The position numbers were made by a program, and so were the translations under genes. A stretch of DNA of 64,000 nucleotides from Apoderus coryli (lineage: Eukaryota > Arthropoda > Insecta > Coleoptera > Attelabidae), in the NCBI GenBank assembly GCA_911728435.2, contig OU452208.1:124001-188000 (forward strand), read 5' to 3'. Under the pieces are notes generated by a model, which was not told where the DNA came from, did no database searches, and worked only from the letters and a program-made list of their open reading frames with translations. This document shows, in pieces, positions 1 through 10,911 of the stretch (positions are counted from its first letter, which is position 1; each line of letters starts with the position of its first letter).

Positions 1-3000
1 CTGTTTTCTCACTTAGAAATTAGAAGTAAATTTTATTAGTCAAAAGAAATTAGATTAAGCATAAAAAACCAAATTAGAACGATTTAGCGCGTGTTGTTAC
101 TAAAATTTTGTTATTTAGAATTAAACGTTCAAATGGCTCCCAAAAAGCTGTTTTCTCACTTAGAATTTAAAAGTAACTTTTATTGGTCAAAAGAATTTAG
201 ATTAAGCATAAAAAAGCAAATTAGAACGAATTAGAGCGTTTTGTTACTAAAATATTGTTATTTAGAATTAAACTTTTCAAATGGCTCCCAAAAAGCTGAT
301 TTCTCACTTAGAATTTAAAAGTAAATTTTATTAGTGAAACTAAGTTAGATTAAGCGTAAATAAGCAATTTAGAACGAATTAGAGCGTTTTGTTACTAAAA
401 TTTTGTTATTTAGAATTAAACGTTTCAAATGGCTCCCAAAAAGCTGTTTTCTCACTTAGAAATTAAAAGTAAATTTTATTAGTCTAAAGAAATTAGATTA
501 AGCATAAAAAAGCAAATTAGAACGATTTAGCGCGTTTTGTTACTAAAATTTTGTTATTTAGAATTAAACGTTCAAATGGCTCCCAAAAAGCTGTTTTCTC
601 ACTTAGAAATTAGAAGTAAATTTTATTAGTCAAAAGAAATTAGATTAAGCATAAAAAACCAAATTAGAACGATTTAGCGCGTGTTGTTACTAAAATTTTG
701 TTATTTAGAATTAAACGTTCAAATGGCTCCCAAAAAGCTGTTTTCTCACTTAGAATTTAAAAGACTCTTTTATTAGTCAAAAGAATTTAGATTAAGCATA
801 AAAAAGCAAATTAGAACGAATTAGAGCGTTTTGTTACTAAAATATTGTTATTTAGAATTAAACTTTTCAAATGGCTCCCAAAAAGCTGTTTTCTCACTTA
901 GAATTTAAAAGTAACTTTTATTGGTCAAAAGAATTTAGATTAAGCATAAAAAAGCAAATTAGAACGAATTAGAGCGTTTTGTTACTAAAATATTGTTATT
1001 TAGAATTAAACGTTTCAAATGGCTCCCAAAAAGCTGTTTTCTCACTTAGAAATTAAAAGTAAATTTTATTAGTCTAAAGAAATTAGATTAAGCATAAAAA
1101 AGCAAATTAGAACGATTTAGCGCGTTTTGTTACTAAAATTTTGTTATTTAGAATTAAACGTTCAAATAGCTCCCAAAAAGCTGTTTTCTCACTTAGAAAT
1201 GAGAAGTAAATTTTATTAGTCAAAAGAAATTAGATTAAGCATAAAAAACCAAATTAGAACGATTTAGCGCGTGTTGTTACTAAAATTTTGTTATTTAGAA
1301 TTAATCGTTCAAATGCCTCCCAAAAAGCTGTTTTCTCACTTAGAAATTAGAAGTAAATTTTATTAGTCAAAAGAAATTAGATTAAGCATAAAAAACCAAA
1401 TTAGAACGATTTAGCGCGTGTTGTTACTAAAATTTTGTTATTTAGAATTAAACGTTCAAATGGCTCCCAAAAAGCTGTTTTCTCACTTAGAATTTAAAAG
1501 TAACTTTTATTAGTCAAAAGAATTTAGATTAAGCATAAAAGAGCAAATTAGAACGAATTAGAGCGTTTTGTTACTAAAATATTGTTATTTAGAATTAAAC
1601 TTTTCAAATGGCTCCCAAAAAGCTGTTTTCTCACTTAGAATTTAAAAGTAAATTTTATTAGTGAAACTAAGTTAGATTAAGCGTAAATAAGCAATTTAGA
1701 ACGAATTAGAGCGTTTTGTTACTAAAATTTTGTTATTTAGAATTAAACGTTTCAAATGGCTCCCAAAAAGCTGTTTTCTCACTTAGAAATTAAAAGTAAA
1801 TTTTATTAGTCAAAAGAAATTAGATTAAGCATAAAAAAGCAAATTAGAACGATTTAGCGCGTTTTGTTACTAAAATTTTGTTATTTAGAATTAAACGTTC
1901 AAATGGCTCCCAAAAAGCTGTTTTCTCACTTAGAAATTAGAAGTAAATTTTATTAGTCAAAAGAAATTAGATTAAGCATAAAAAACCAAATTAGAACGAT
2001 TTAGCGCGTGTTGTTACTAAAATTTTGTTATTTAGAATTAAACGTTCAAATGGCTCCCAAAAAGCTGTTTTCTCACTTAGAATTTAAAAGTAACTTTTAT
2101 TAGTCAAAAGAATTTAGATTAAGCATAAAAAAGCAAATTAGAACGAATTAGAGCGTTTTGTTACTAAAATATTGTTATTTAGAATTAAACTTTTCAAATG
2201 GCTCCCAAAAAGCTGTTTTCTCACTTAGAATTTAAAAGTAAATTTTATTAGTGAAACTAAGTTAGATTAAGCGTAAATAAGCAATTTACGACGAATTAGA
2301 GCGTTTTGTTACTAAAATTTTGTTATTTAGAATTAAACGTTTCAAATGGCTCCCAAAAAGCTGTTTTCTCACTTAGAAATTAAAAGTAAATTTTATTAGT
2401 CTAAAGAAATTAGATTAAGCATAAAAAAGCAAATTAGAACGATTTAGCGCGTTTTGTTACTAAAATTTTGTTATTTAGAATTAAACGTTCAAATGGCTCC
2501 CAAAAAGCTGTTTTCTCACTTAGAATTTAAAAGACTCTTTTATTAGACAAAAGAATTTAGATTAAGCATAAAAAAGCAAATTAGAACGAATTAGAGCGTT
2601 TTGTTACTAAAATATTGTTATTTAGAATTAAACTTTTCAAATGGCTCCCAAAAAGCTGTTTTCTCACTTAGAATTTAAAAGTAAATTTTATTAGTGAAAC
2701 TAAGTTAGATTAAGCGTAAATAAGCAATTTAGAACGAATTAGAGCGTTTTGTTACTAAAATTTTGTTATTTAGAATTAAACGTTTCAAATGGCTCCCAAA
2801 AAGCTGTTTTCTCACTTAGAAATTAAAAGTAAATTTTATTAGTCTAAAGAAATTAGATTAAGCATAAAAAAGCAAATTAGAACGATTTAGCGCGTTTTGT
2901 TACTAAAATTTTGTTATTTAGAATTAAACGTTCAAATGGCTCCCAAAAAGCTGTTTTCTCACTTAGAAATTAGAAGTAAATTTTATTAGTCAAAAGAAAT

Positions 3001-6000
3001 TAGATTAAGCATAAAAAACCAAATTAGAACGATTTAGCGCGTGTTGTTACTAAAATTTTGTTATTTAGAATTAAACGTTCAAATGGCTCCCAAAAAGCTG
3101 TTTTCTCACTTAGAATTTAAAAGTAACTTTTATTAGTCAAAAGAATTTAGATTAAGCATAAAAAAGCAAATTAGAACGAATTAGAGCGTTTTGTTACTAA
3201 AATATTGTTATTTAGAATTAAACTTTTCAAATGGCTCCCAAAAAGCTGTTTTCTCACTTAGAATTTAAAAGTAAATTTTATTAGTGAAACTAAGTTAGAT
3301 TAAGCGTAAATAAGCAATTTACGACGAATTAGAGCGTTTTGTTACTAAAATTTTGTTATTTAGAATTAAACGTTACAAATGGCTCCCAAAAAGCTGTTTT
3401 CTCACTTAGAAATTAAAAGTAAATTTTATTAGTCTAAAGAAATTAGATTAAGCATAAAAAAGCAAATTAGAACGATTTAGCGCGTTTTGTTACTAAAATT
3501 TTGTTATTTAGAATTAAACGTTCAAATGGCTCCCAAAAAGCTGTTTTCTCACTTAGAATTTAAAAGACTCTTTTATTAGACAAAAGAATTTAGATTAAGC
3601 ATAAAAAAGCAAATTAGAACGAATTAGAGCCTTTTGTTACTAAAATATTGTTATTTAGAATTAAACTTTTCAAATGGCTCCCAAAAAGCTGTTTTCTCAC
3701 TTAGAATTTAAAAGTAAATTTTATTAGTGAAACTAAGTTAGATTAAGCGTAAATAAGCAATTTAGAACGAATTAGAGCGTTTTGTTACTAAAATTTTGTT
3801 ATTTAGAATTAAACGTTACAAATGGCTCCCAAAAAGCTGTTTTCTCACTTAGAAATTAAAAGTAAATTTTATTAGTCTAAAGAAATTAGATTAAGCATAA
3901 AAAAGCAAATTAGAACGATTTAGCGCGTTTTGTTACTAAAATTTTGTTATTTAGAATTAAACGTTCAAATGGCTCCCAAAAAGCTGTTTTCTCACTTAGA
4001 AATTAGAAGTAAATTTTATTAGTCAAAAGAAATTAGATTAAGCATAAAAAACCAAATTAGAACGATTTAGCGCGTGTTGTTACTAAAATTTTGTTATTTA
4101 GAATTAAACGTGCAAATGGCTCCCAAAAAGCTGTTTTCTCACTTAGAATTTAACAGTAACTTTTATTAGTCAAAAGAATTTAGATTAAGCATAAAAAAGC
4201 AAATTAGAACGAATTAGAGCGTTTTGTTACTAAAATATTGTTATTTAGAATTAAACTTTTCAAATGGCTCCCAAAAAGCTGTTTTCTCACTTAGAATTTA
4301 AAAGTAAATTTTATTAGTGAAACTAAGTTAGATTAAGCGTAAATAAGCAATTTAGAACGAATTAGAGCGTTTTGTTACTAAAATTTTGTTATTTAGAATT
4401 AAACGTTTCAAATGGCTCCCAAAAAGCTGTTTTCTCACTTAGAAATTAAAAGTAAATTTTATTAGTCTAAAGAAATTAGATTAAGCATAAAAAAGCAAAT
4501 TAGAACGATTTAGCGCGTTTTGTTACTAAAATTTTGTTATTTAGAATTAAACGTTCAAATCGCTCCCAAAAAGCTGTTTTCTCACTTAGAAATTAGAAGT
4601 AAATTTTATTAGTCAAAAGAAATTAGATTAAGCATAAAAAACCAAATTAGAACGATTTAGCGCGTGTTGTTACTAAAATTTTGTTATTTAGAATTAAACG
4701 TGCAAATGGCTCCCAAAAAGCTGTTTTCTCACTTAGAATTTAAAAGTAACTTTTATTAGTCAAAAGAATTTAGATTAAGCATAAAAAAGCAAATTAGAAC
4801 GAATTAGAGCGTTTTGTTACTAAAATATTGTTATTTAGAGTTAAACTTTTCAAATGGCTCCCAAAAAGCTGATTTCTCACTTAGAATTTAAAAGTAAATT
4901 TTATTAGTGAAACTAAGTTAGATTAAGCGTAAATAAGCAATTTAGAACGAATTAGAGCGTTTTGTTACTAAAATTTTGTTATTTAGAATTAAACGTTCAA
5001 ATGGCTCCCAAAAAGCTGTTTTCTCACTTAGAAATTAGAAGTAAATTTTATTAGTCAAAAGAAATTAGATTAAGCATAAAAAACCAAATTAGAACGATTT
5101 AGCGCGTGTTGTTACTAAAATTTTGTTATTTAGAATTAAACGTTCAAATGGCTCCAAAAAGCTGTTTTCTCACTTAGAATTTAAAAGTAACTTTTATTAG
5201 TCAAAAGAATTTAGATTAAGCATAAAAAAGCAAATTAGAACGAATTAGAGCGTTTTGTTACTAAAATATTGTTATTTAGAATTAAACTTTTCAAATGGCT
5301 CCCAAAAAGCTGTTTTCTCACTTAGAATTTAAAAGTAAATTTTATTAGTGAAACTAAGTTAGATAAAGCGTAAATAAGCAATTTACGACGAATTAGAGCG
5401 TTTTGTTACTAAAATTTTGTTATTTAGAATTAAACGTTTCAAATGGCTCCCAAAAAGCTGTTTTCTCACTTAGAAATTAAAGTAAATTTTATTAGTCTAA
5501 AGAAATTAGATTAAGCATAAAAAGCAAATTAGAACGATTTAGCGCGTTTTGTTACTAAAATTTTGTTATTTAGAATTAAACGTTCAAATGGCTCCCAAAA
5601 AGCTGTTTTCTCACTTAGAATTTAAAAGACTCTTTTATTAGACAAAAGAATTTAGATTAAGCATAAAAAAGCAAATTAGAACGAATTAGAGCGTTTTGTT
5701 ACTAAAATATTGTTATTTAGAATTAAACTTTTCAAATGGCTCCCAAAAAGCTGTTTTCTCACTTAGAATTTAAAAGTAAATTTTATTAGTGAAACTAAGT
5801 TAGATTAAGCGTAAATAAGCAATTTAGAACGAATTAGAGCGTTTTGTTACTAAAATTTTGTTATTTAGAATTAAACGTTACAAATGGCTCCCAAAAAGCT
5901 GTTTTCTCACTTAGAAATTAAAAGTAAATTTTATTAGTCTAAAGAAATTAGATTAAGCATAAAAAAGCAAATTAGAACGATTTAGCGCGTTTTGTTACTA

Positions 6001-8237
6001 AAATTTTGTTATTTAGAATTAAGCTTTCAAATGACTCCCAAAAAGCTGTTTTCTCACTTAGAAATTAGAAGTAAATTTTATTAGTCAAAAGAAATTAGAT
6101 TAAGCATAAAAAACCAAATTAGAACGATTTAGCGCGTGTTGTTACTAAAATTTTGTATTTAGAATTAAACGTTCAAATGGCTCACAAAAAGCTGTTTTCT
6201 CACTTAGAATTTAAAAGTAACTTTTATTAGTCAAAAGAATTTAGATTAAGCATAAAAAAGCAAATTAGAACGAATTAGAGCGTTTTGTTACTAAAATTTT
6301 GTTATTTAGAATTAAACTTTTCAAATGGCTCCCAAAAAGCTGTTTTCTCACTTAGAATTTAAAAGTAAATTTTATTAGTGAAACTAAGTTAGATTAAGCG
6401 TAAATAAGCAATTTAGAACGAATTAGAGCGTTTTGTTACTAAAATTTTGTTATTTAGAATTAAACGTTTCAAATGGCTCCCAAAAAGCTGTTTTCTCACT
6501 TAGAAATTAAAAGTAAATTTTATTAGTCTAAAGAAATTAGATTAAGCATAAAAAAGCAAATTAGAACGATTTAGCGCGTTTTGTTACTAAAATTTTGTTA
6601 TTTAGAATTAAACGTTCAAATCGCTCCCAAAAAGCTGTTTTCTCACTTAGAAATTAGAAGTAAATTTTATTAGTCAAAAGAAATTAGATTAAGCATAAAA
6701 AACCAAATTAGAACGATTTAGCGCGTGTTGTTACTAAAATTTTGTTATTTAGAATTAAACGTTCAAATGGCTCCCAAAAAGCTGTTTTCTCACTTAGAAT
6801 TTAAAAGTAACTTTTATTAGTCAAAAGAATTTAGATTAAGCATAAAAAAGCAAATTAGAACGAATTAGAGCGTTTTGTTACTAAAATATTGTTATTTAGA
6901 GTTAAACTTTTCAAATGGCTCCCAAAAAGCTGATTTCTCACTTAGAATTTAAAAGTAAATTTTATTAGTGAAACTAAGTTAGATTAAGCGTAAATAAGCA
7001 ATTTAGAACGAATTAGAGCGTTTTGTTACTAAAATTTTGTTATTTAGAATTAAACGTTTCAAATGGCTCCCAAAAAGCTGTTTTCTCACTTAGAAATTAA
7101 AAGTAAATTTTATTAGTCTAAAGAAATTAGATTAAGCATAAAAAAGCAAATTAGAACGATTTAGCGCGTTTTGTTACTAAAATTTTGTTATTTAGAATTA
7201 AACGTTCAAATGGCTCCCAAAAAGCTGTTTTCTCACTTAGAAATTAGAAGTAAATTTTATTAGTCAAAAGAAATTAGATTAAGCATAAAAAACCAAATTA
7301 GAACGATTTAGCGCGTGTTGTTACTAAAATTTTGTTATTTAGAATTAAACGTTCAAATGGCTCCCAAAAAGCTGTTTTCTCACTTAGAATTTAAAAGTAA
7401 CTTTTATTAGTCAAAAGAATTTAGATTAAGCATAAAAAAGCAAATTAGAACGAATTAGAGCATTTTGTTACTAAAATATTGTTATTTAGAATTAAACTTT
7501 TCAAATGGCTCCCAAAAAGCTGTTTTCTCACTTAAAATTTAAAAGTAAATTTTATTAGTGAAACTAAGTTAGATTAAGCGTAAATAAGCAATTTAGAACG
7601 AATTAGAGCGTTTTGTTACTAAAATTTTGTTATTTAGAATTAAACGTTTCAAATGGCTCCCAAAAAGCTGTTTTCTCACTTAGAAATTAAAAGTAAATTT
7701 TATTAGTCTAAAGAAATTAGATTAAGCATAAAAAGCAAATTAGAACGATTTAGCGCGTTTTGTTACTAAAATTTTGTTATTTAGAATTAGACGTTCAAAT
7801 GGCTCCCAAAAAGCTGTTTTCTCACTTAGAAATTAGAAGTAAATTTTATTAGTCAAAAGAAATTAGATTAAGCATAAAAAACCAAATTAGAACGATTTAG
7901 CGCGTGTTGTTACTAAAATTTTGTTATTTAGAATTAAACGTTCAAATGGCTCCCAAAAAGCTGTTTTCTCACTTAGAATTTAAAAGTAACTTTTATTAGT
8001 CAAAAGAATTTAGATTAAACATAAAAAAGCAAATTAGAACGAATTAGAGCGTTTTGTTACTAAAATATTGTTATTTAGAATTAAACTTTTCAAATGGCTC
8101 CCAAAAAGCTGTTTTCTCACTTAGAAATTAAAAGTAAATTTTATTAGTCTAAAGAAATTAGATTAAGCATAAAAAAGCAAATTAGAACGATTTAGCGCGT
8201 TTTGTTACTAAAATTTTGTTATTTAGAATTAAACGTT

Positions 8238-9123
8238 CAATTGGCTCCCAAAAAGCTGTTTTCTCACTTAGAAACTAGAAGTAAATTTTATTAGTCAAAA
8301 GAATTTAGATTAAGCATAAAAAAGCAAATTAGAACGAATTAGAGCGTTTTGTAACTAAAATATTGTTATTTAGAATTAAACTTTTCAAATGGCTCCCAAA
8401 AAGCTGTTTTCTCACTTAGAATTTAAAAGTAAATTTTATTAGTGAAACTAAGTTAGATTAAGCGTAAATAAGCAATTTAGAACGAATTAGAGCGTTTTGT
8501 TACTAAAATTTTGTTATTTAGAATTAAACGTTTCAAATGGCTCCCAAAAAGCTGTTTTCTCACTTAGAAATTAAAAGTAAATTTTATTAGTCTAAAGAAA
8601 TTAGATTAAGCATAAAAAAGCAAATTAGAACGATTTAGCGCGTTTTGTTACTAAAATTTTGTTATTTAGAATTAAACGTTCAATTGGCTCCCAAAAAGCT
8701 GTTTTCTCACTTAGAAACTAGAAGTAAATTTTATTAGTCAAAAGAATTTAGATTAAGCATAAAAAAGCAAATTAGAACGAATTAGAGCGTTTTGTAACTA
8801 AAATATTGTTATTTAGAATTAAACTTTTCAAATGGCTCCCAAAAAGCTGTTTTCTCACTTAGAATTTAAAAGTAAATTTTATTAGTGAAACTAAGTTAGA
8901 TTAAGCGTAAATAAGCAATTTAGAACGAATTAGAGCGTTTTGTTACTAAAATTTTGTTATTTAGAATTAAACGTTTCAAATGGCTCCCAAAAAGCTGTTT
9001 TCTCACTTAGAAATTAAAAGTAAATTTTATTAGTCAAAAGAAATTAGATTAAGCATAAAAAACCAAATTAGAACGATTTAGCGCGTGTTGTTACTAAAAT
9101 TTTGTTATTTAGAATTAAACGTT
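8238..9123 (+). repeat. Local 443-bp three-monomer duplication with a D/A chimeric monomer
   Basis: A rare monomer starting CAATTGGCTCCC occurs at 8238 and again at 8681, exactly 443 bp apart. It begins like type D (TTAGAAACTAGAAGTAAA) and continues like type A (AGAATTTAG, GAATTAGAGCG, AAAATATTG), with the private change GTAACTAAAATA. Each chimera is followed by B and C monomers, so the duplicated unit is chimera-B-C. This is what unequal exchange between misaligned monomers would leave. Confidence 0.85.
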
Positions 9124-9714
9124 CAAATGGCTCCCAAAAAGCTGTTTTCTCACTTAGAATTTAAAAGTAACTTTTATTAGTCAAAAGAATTTAGACTAAG
9201 CATAAAAAAGCAAATTAGAACGAATTAGAGCGTTTTGTTACTAAAATATTGTTATTTAGAATTAAAATTTTCAAATGGCTCCCAAAAAGCTGTTTTCTCA
9301 CTTAGAATTTAAAAGTAAATTTTATTAGTGAAACTAAGTTAGATTAAGCGTAAATAAGCAATTTAGAACGAATTAGAGCGTTTTGTTACTAAAATTTTGT
9401 TATTTAGAATTAAACGTTTCAAATGGCTCCCAAAAAGCTGTTTTCTCACTTAGAAATTAAAAGTAAATTTTATTAGTCTAAAGAAATTAGATTAAGCATA
9501 AAAAAGCAAATTAGAAGGATTTAGCGCGTTTTGTTACTAAAATTTTGTTATTTAGAATTAAACGTTCAAATGGCTCCCAAAAAGCTGTTTTCTCACTTAG
9601 AAATTAGAAGTAAATTTTATTAGTCAAAAGAAATTAGATTAAGCATAAAAAACCAAATTAGAACGATTTAGCGCGTGTTGTTACTAAAATTTTGTTATTT
9701 AGAATTAAACGTTC

Positions 9715-9718
9715 AAAT
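9715..9718. other. Left copy of the 4-bp AAAT flank of the non-LTR insertion
   Basis: The last satellite bases before the element read GTTCAAAT, and the first after it at 14720-14723 read AAAT followed by GGCTCCC. Joining the two flanks through one AAAT restores a normal D-to-A monomer junction. This fits a 4-bp target-site duplication. Because the element tail ends in A-rich TTA repeats, short microhomology is an alternative. Confidence 0.6.
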
Positions 9719-9945
9719 CGGTATGTGTGTACAAAGCGAGTAGTTGTTTTATTTGTTGCTCCGGCAAAATAGTTAAATATAGTGGGTTAAAGGTTATATT
9801 TTATTGTGATTTTTAGTTTAAACAAATTGTTGAAAACGCCCGTTTTTTCCTGTGTTATTATTCAACTCCAATCTCTTTTAATAATTGCAAGATAATTTAA
9901 TTTTTGATTAATTTATTCACTATTTAAAAAGCAAAATCATTAAAA
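9719..9945 (+). other. 5' UTR of the non-LTR element
   Basis: The 227 bases between the satellite junction and the ORF1 start contain no ORF of note and are A/T-rich like the rest of the element. The element begins CGGTATGTGTGTAC. Non-LTR elements usually carry an internal promoter here, but I cannot identify an initiator or downstream element with confidence. Whether this is the true 5' end or a slight truncation cannot be judged from one copy. Confidence 0.6.
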
Positions 9946-10608
9946 ATGGTGTTCACTAGTAGACAAAAAGAGGAACTGATAAGCGTCGTCAAAGAATGCT
10001 CGAAAAAAATTCTCTGTGATATGCTAAACAATGATAATTTTTTGGATGCATTGGCAAAGCGGGTGACAGAGTCGGTTTTAGTTGAATTTGAGAACAAATT
10101 TAAATTATTGAATGATGAAATGAATACTCTTACTCAAAGTGTTAAGAATGTGCAAAGAGATAAAGAAGATCTGGAAGTAAAGCTTGACAACCTGGAGCAG
10201 AAATCAAAAATGAGTTCGGTTAGATTATTTGGTTTGAGGGAAACCGATGACGACTTAAAGGAACAGCTAAAAACACTATTAGAAACGAAAATCGGAGTTC
10301 AGAATGTTAATATGAATTGTTATAGAATTGGCAAAATTCAACAAAATGCTAAAAAACCGCGCCAAGTACTGTTGAAGTTTTCCGACATTTCAACGCGAAA
10401 CGAAGTGTATTTTAACAAGGGAAAGTTGAAGAACAGTGGCCTGTTTATTGTGGAGGATCTCACTCAAAGAAGATTTCAACTTTTGTGTATTGCAAAGGAA
10501 AAACTGGGTAAGGAAAAAGTGTGGTCGGCGGAGGGTCAAATCTACGCTAGAATTGAAGGGAAGAAAATCAAGATTAGAACAGAAGATGATGTGCTGAGGA
10601 TGAACTGA
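9946..10608 (+). CDS. ORF1 protein of the non-LTR retrotransposon
   Basis: This 220-residue protein is probably the nucleic-acid-binding, RNP-forming partner of the retrotransposon. Residues about 50-87 are rich in charged heptads (KFKLLNDEMN through NLEQKSK), suggesting a coiled coil for multimerisation. Residues about 90-165 start with SVRLFGLRE and include RQVLLKFSD, resembling the RRM-like core of L1-type ORF1 proteins. The C-terminal part, with IVEDLTQRRFQL and later VWSAEGQIYARI, matches the pattern of the C-terminal domain seen in insect ORF1 and baculovirus FP-like proteins. There is no CCHC zinc knuckle. The start is the first ATG in the frame, in an AAAATGG context. ORF2 follows 207 bp downstream. 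The frame is intact. Domain naming is by pattern recognition only. Confidence 0.85.
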   Translation: MVFTSRQKEELISVVKECSKKILCDMLNNDNFLDALAKRVTESVLVEFENKFKLLNDEMNTLTQSVKNVQRDKEDLEVKLDNLEQKSKMSSVRLFGLRETDDDLKEQLKTLLETKIGVQNVNMNCYRIGKIQQNAKKPRQVLLKFSDISTRNEVYFNKGKLKNSGLFIVEDLTQRRFQLLCIAKEKLGKEKVWSAEGQIYARIEGKKIKIRTEDDVLRMN

Positions 10609-10911
10609 AATTTGGCCGGTAGCTTCATTATGCTTACTATAGTGTTAATTTTTTCTTATCGAAATTGTGCAGTGTTACGAATATAGTTGACATTGTATTT
10701 TTGCTTATTTATTTTTTTTTTATTTTTCTTTTCTCTAATTGCATATTATATCCTTATAAAGATATTATTGTTATTGGTATATATGTGTAGGTTGTATGTA
10801 TAATTTGCTAAAGTAGTGTTGACTTGTGTTGTTTATTATTTCTTCTATTATTTATTGTTATTAATAAATACTTGCATATCTTGCTGTGTGTTGCATAGGG
10901 TGTGGATCGCC
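10609..10911 (+). other. Inter-ORF spacer of the non-LTR element
   Basis: The ORF1 stop and the likely ORF2 start at 10912 are separated by about 300 bases of T-rich sequence with runs such as TATTTTTTTTT. There is no overlapping stop/start arrangement, so ORF2 translation would need reinitiation or internal entry. An in-frame ATG at 10816 would add 32 mostly hydrophobic residues. I see no other gene here. Confidence 0.5.

Larger units (their letters stand above)
1..9718 (+). repeat. Satellite array, forward orientation, left block (147/148-bp monomers)
   Basis: About 66 head-to-tail monomers fill this block without a gene. Taking AAATGGCTCCC as the monomer start, successive starts at 131, 279, 427, 574 and 721 give lengths 148, 148, 147 and 147. 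Four types recur in order. A has GTAACTTTTATT and AAAATATTG. B has GTGAAACTAAGTTAG and GCGTAAATAAGC. C has AGTCTAAAG and GATTTAGCGCG. D has TTAGAAGTAAA and AAAAAACC with GCGCGTGTTG. A and B share GAATTAGAGCG and one extra T before CAAATGG; C and D share GATTTAGCGCG. A-B-C-D makes a 590-bp higher-order repeat (B markers at 1661 and 2251; also 2694 and 3284), with local 443-bp three-monomer steps. An A variant reads AAAAGACTCTTTT. One D copy counted by hand is about 26.5% G+C. The array begins mid-monomer, so it extends left of the window. Confidence 0.97.
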
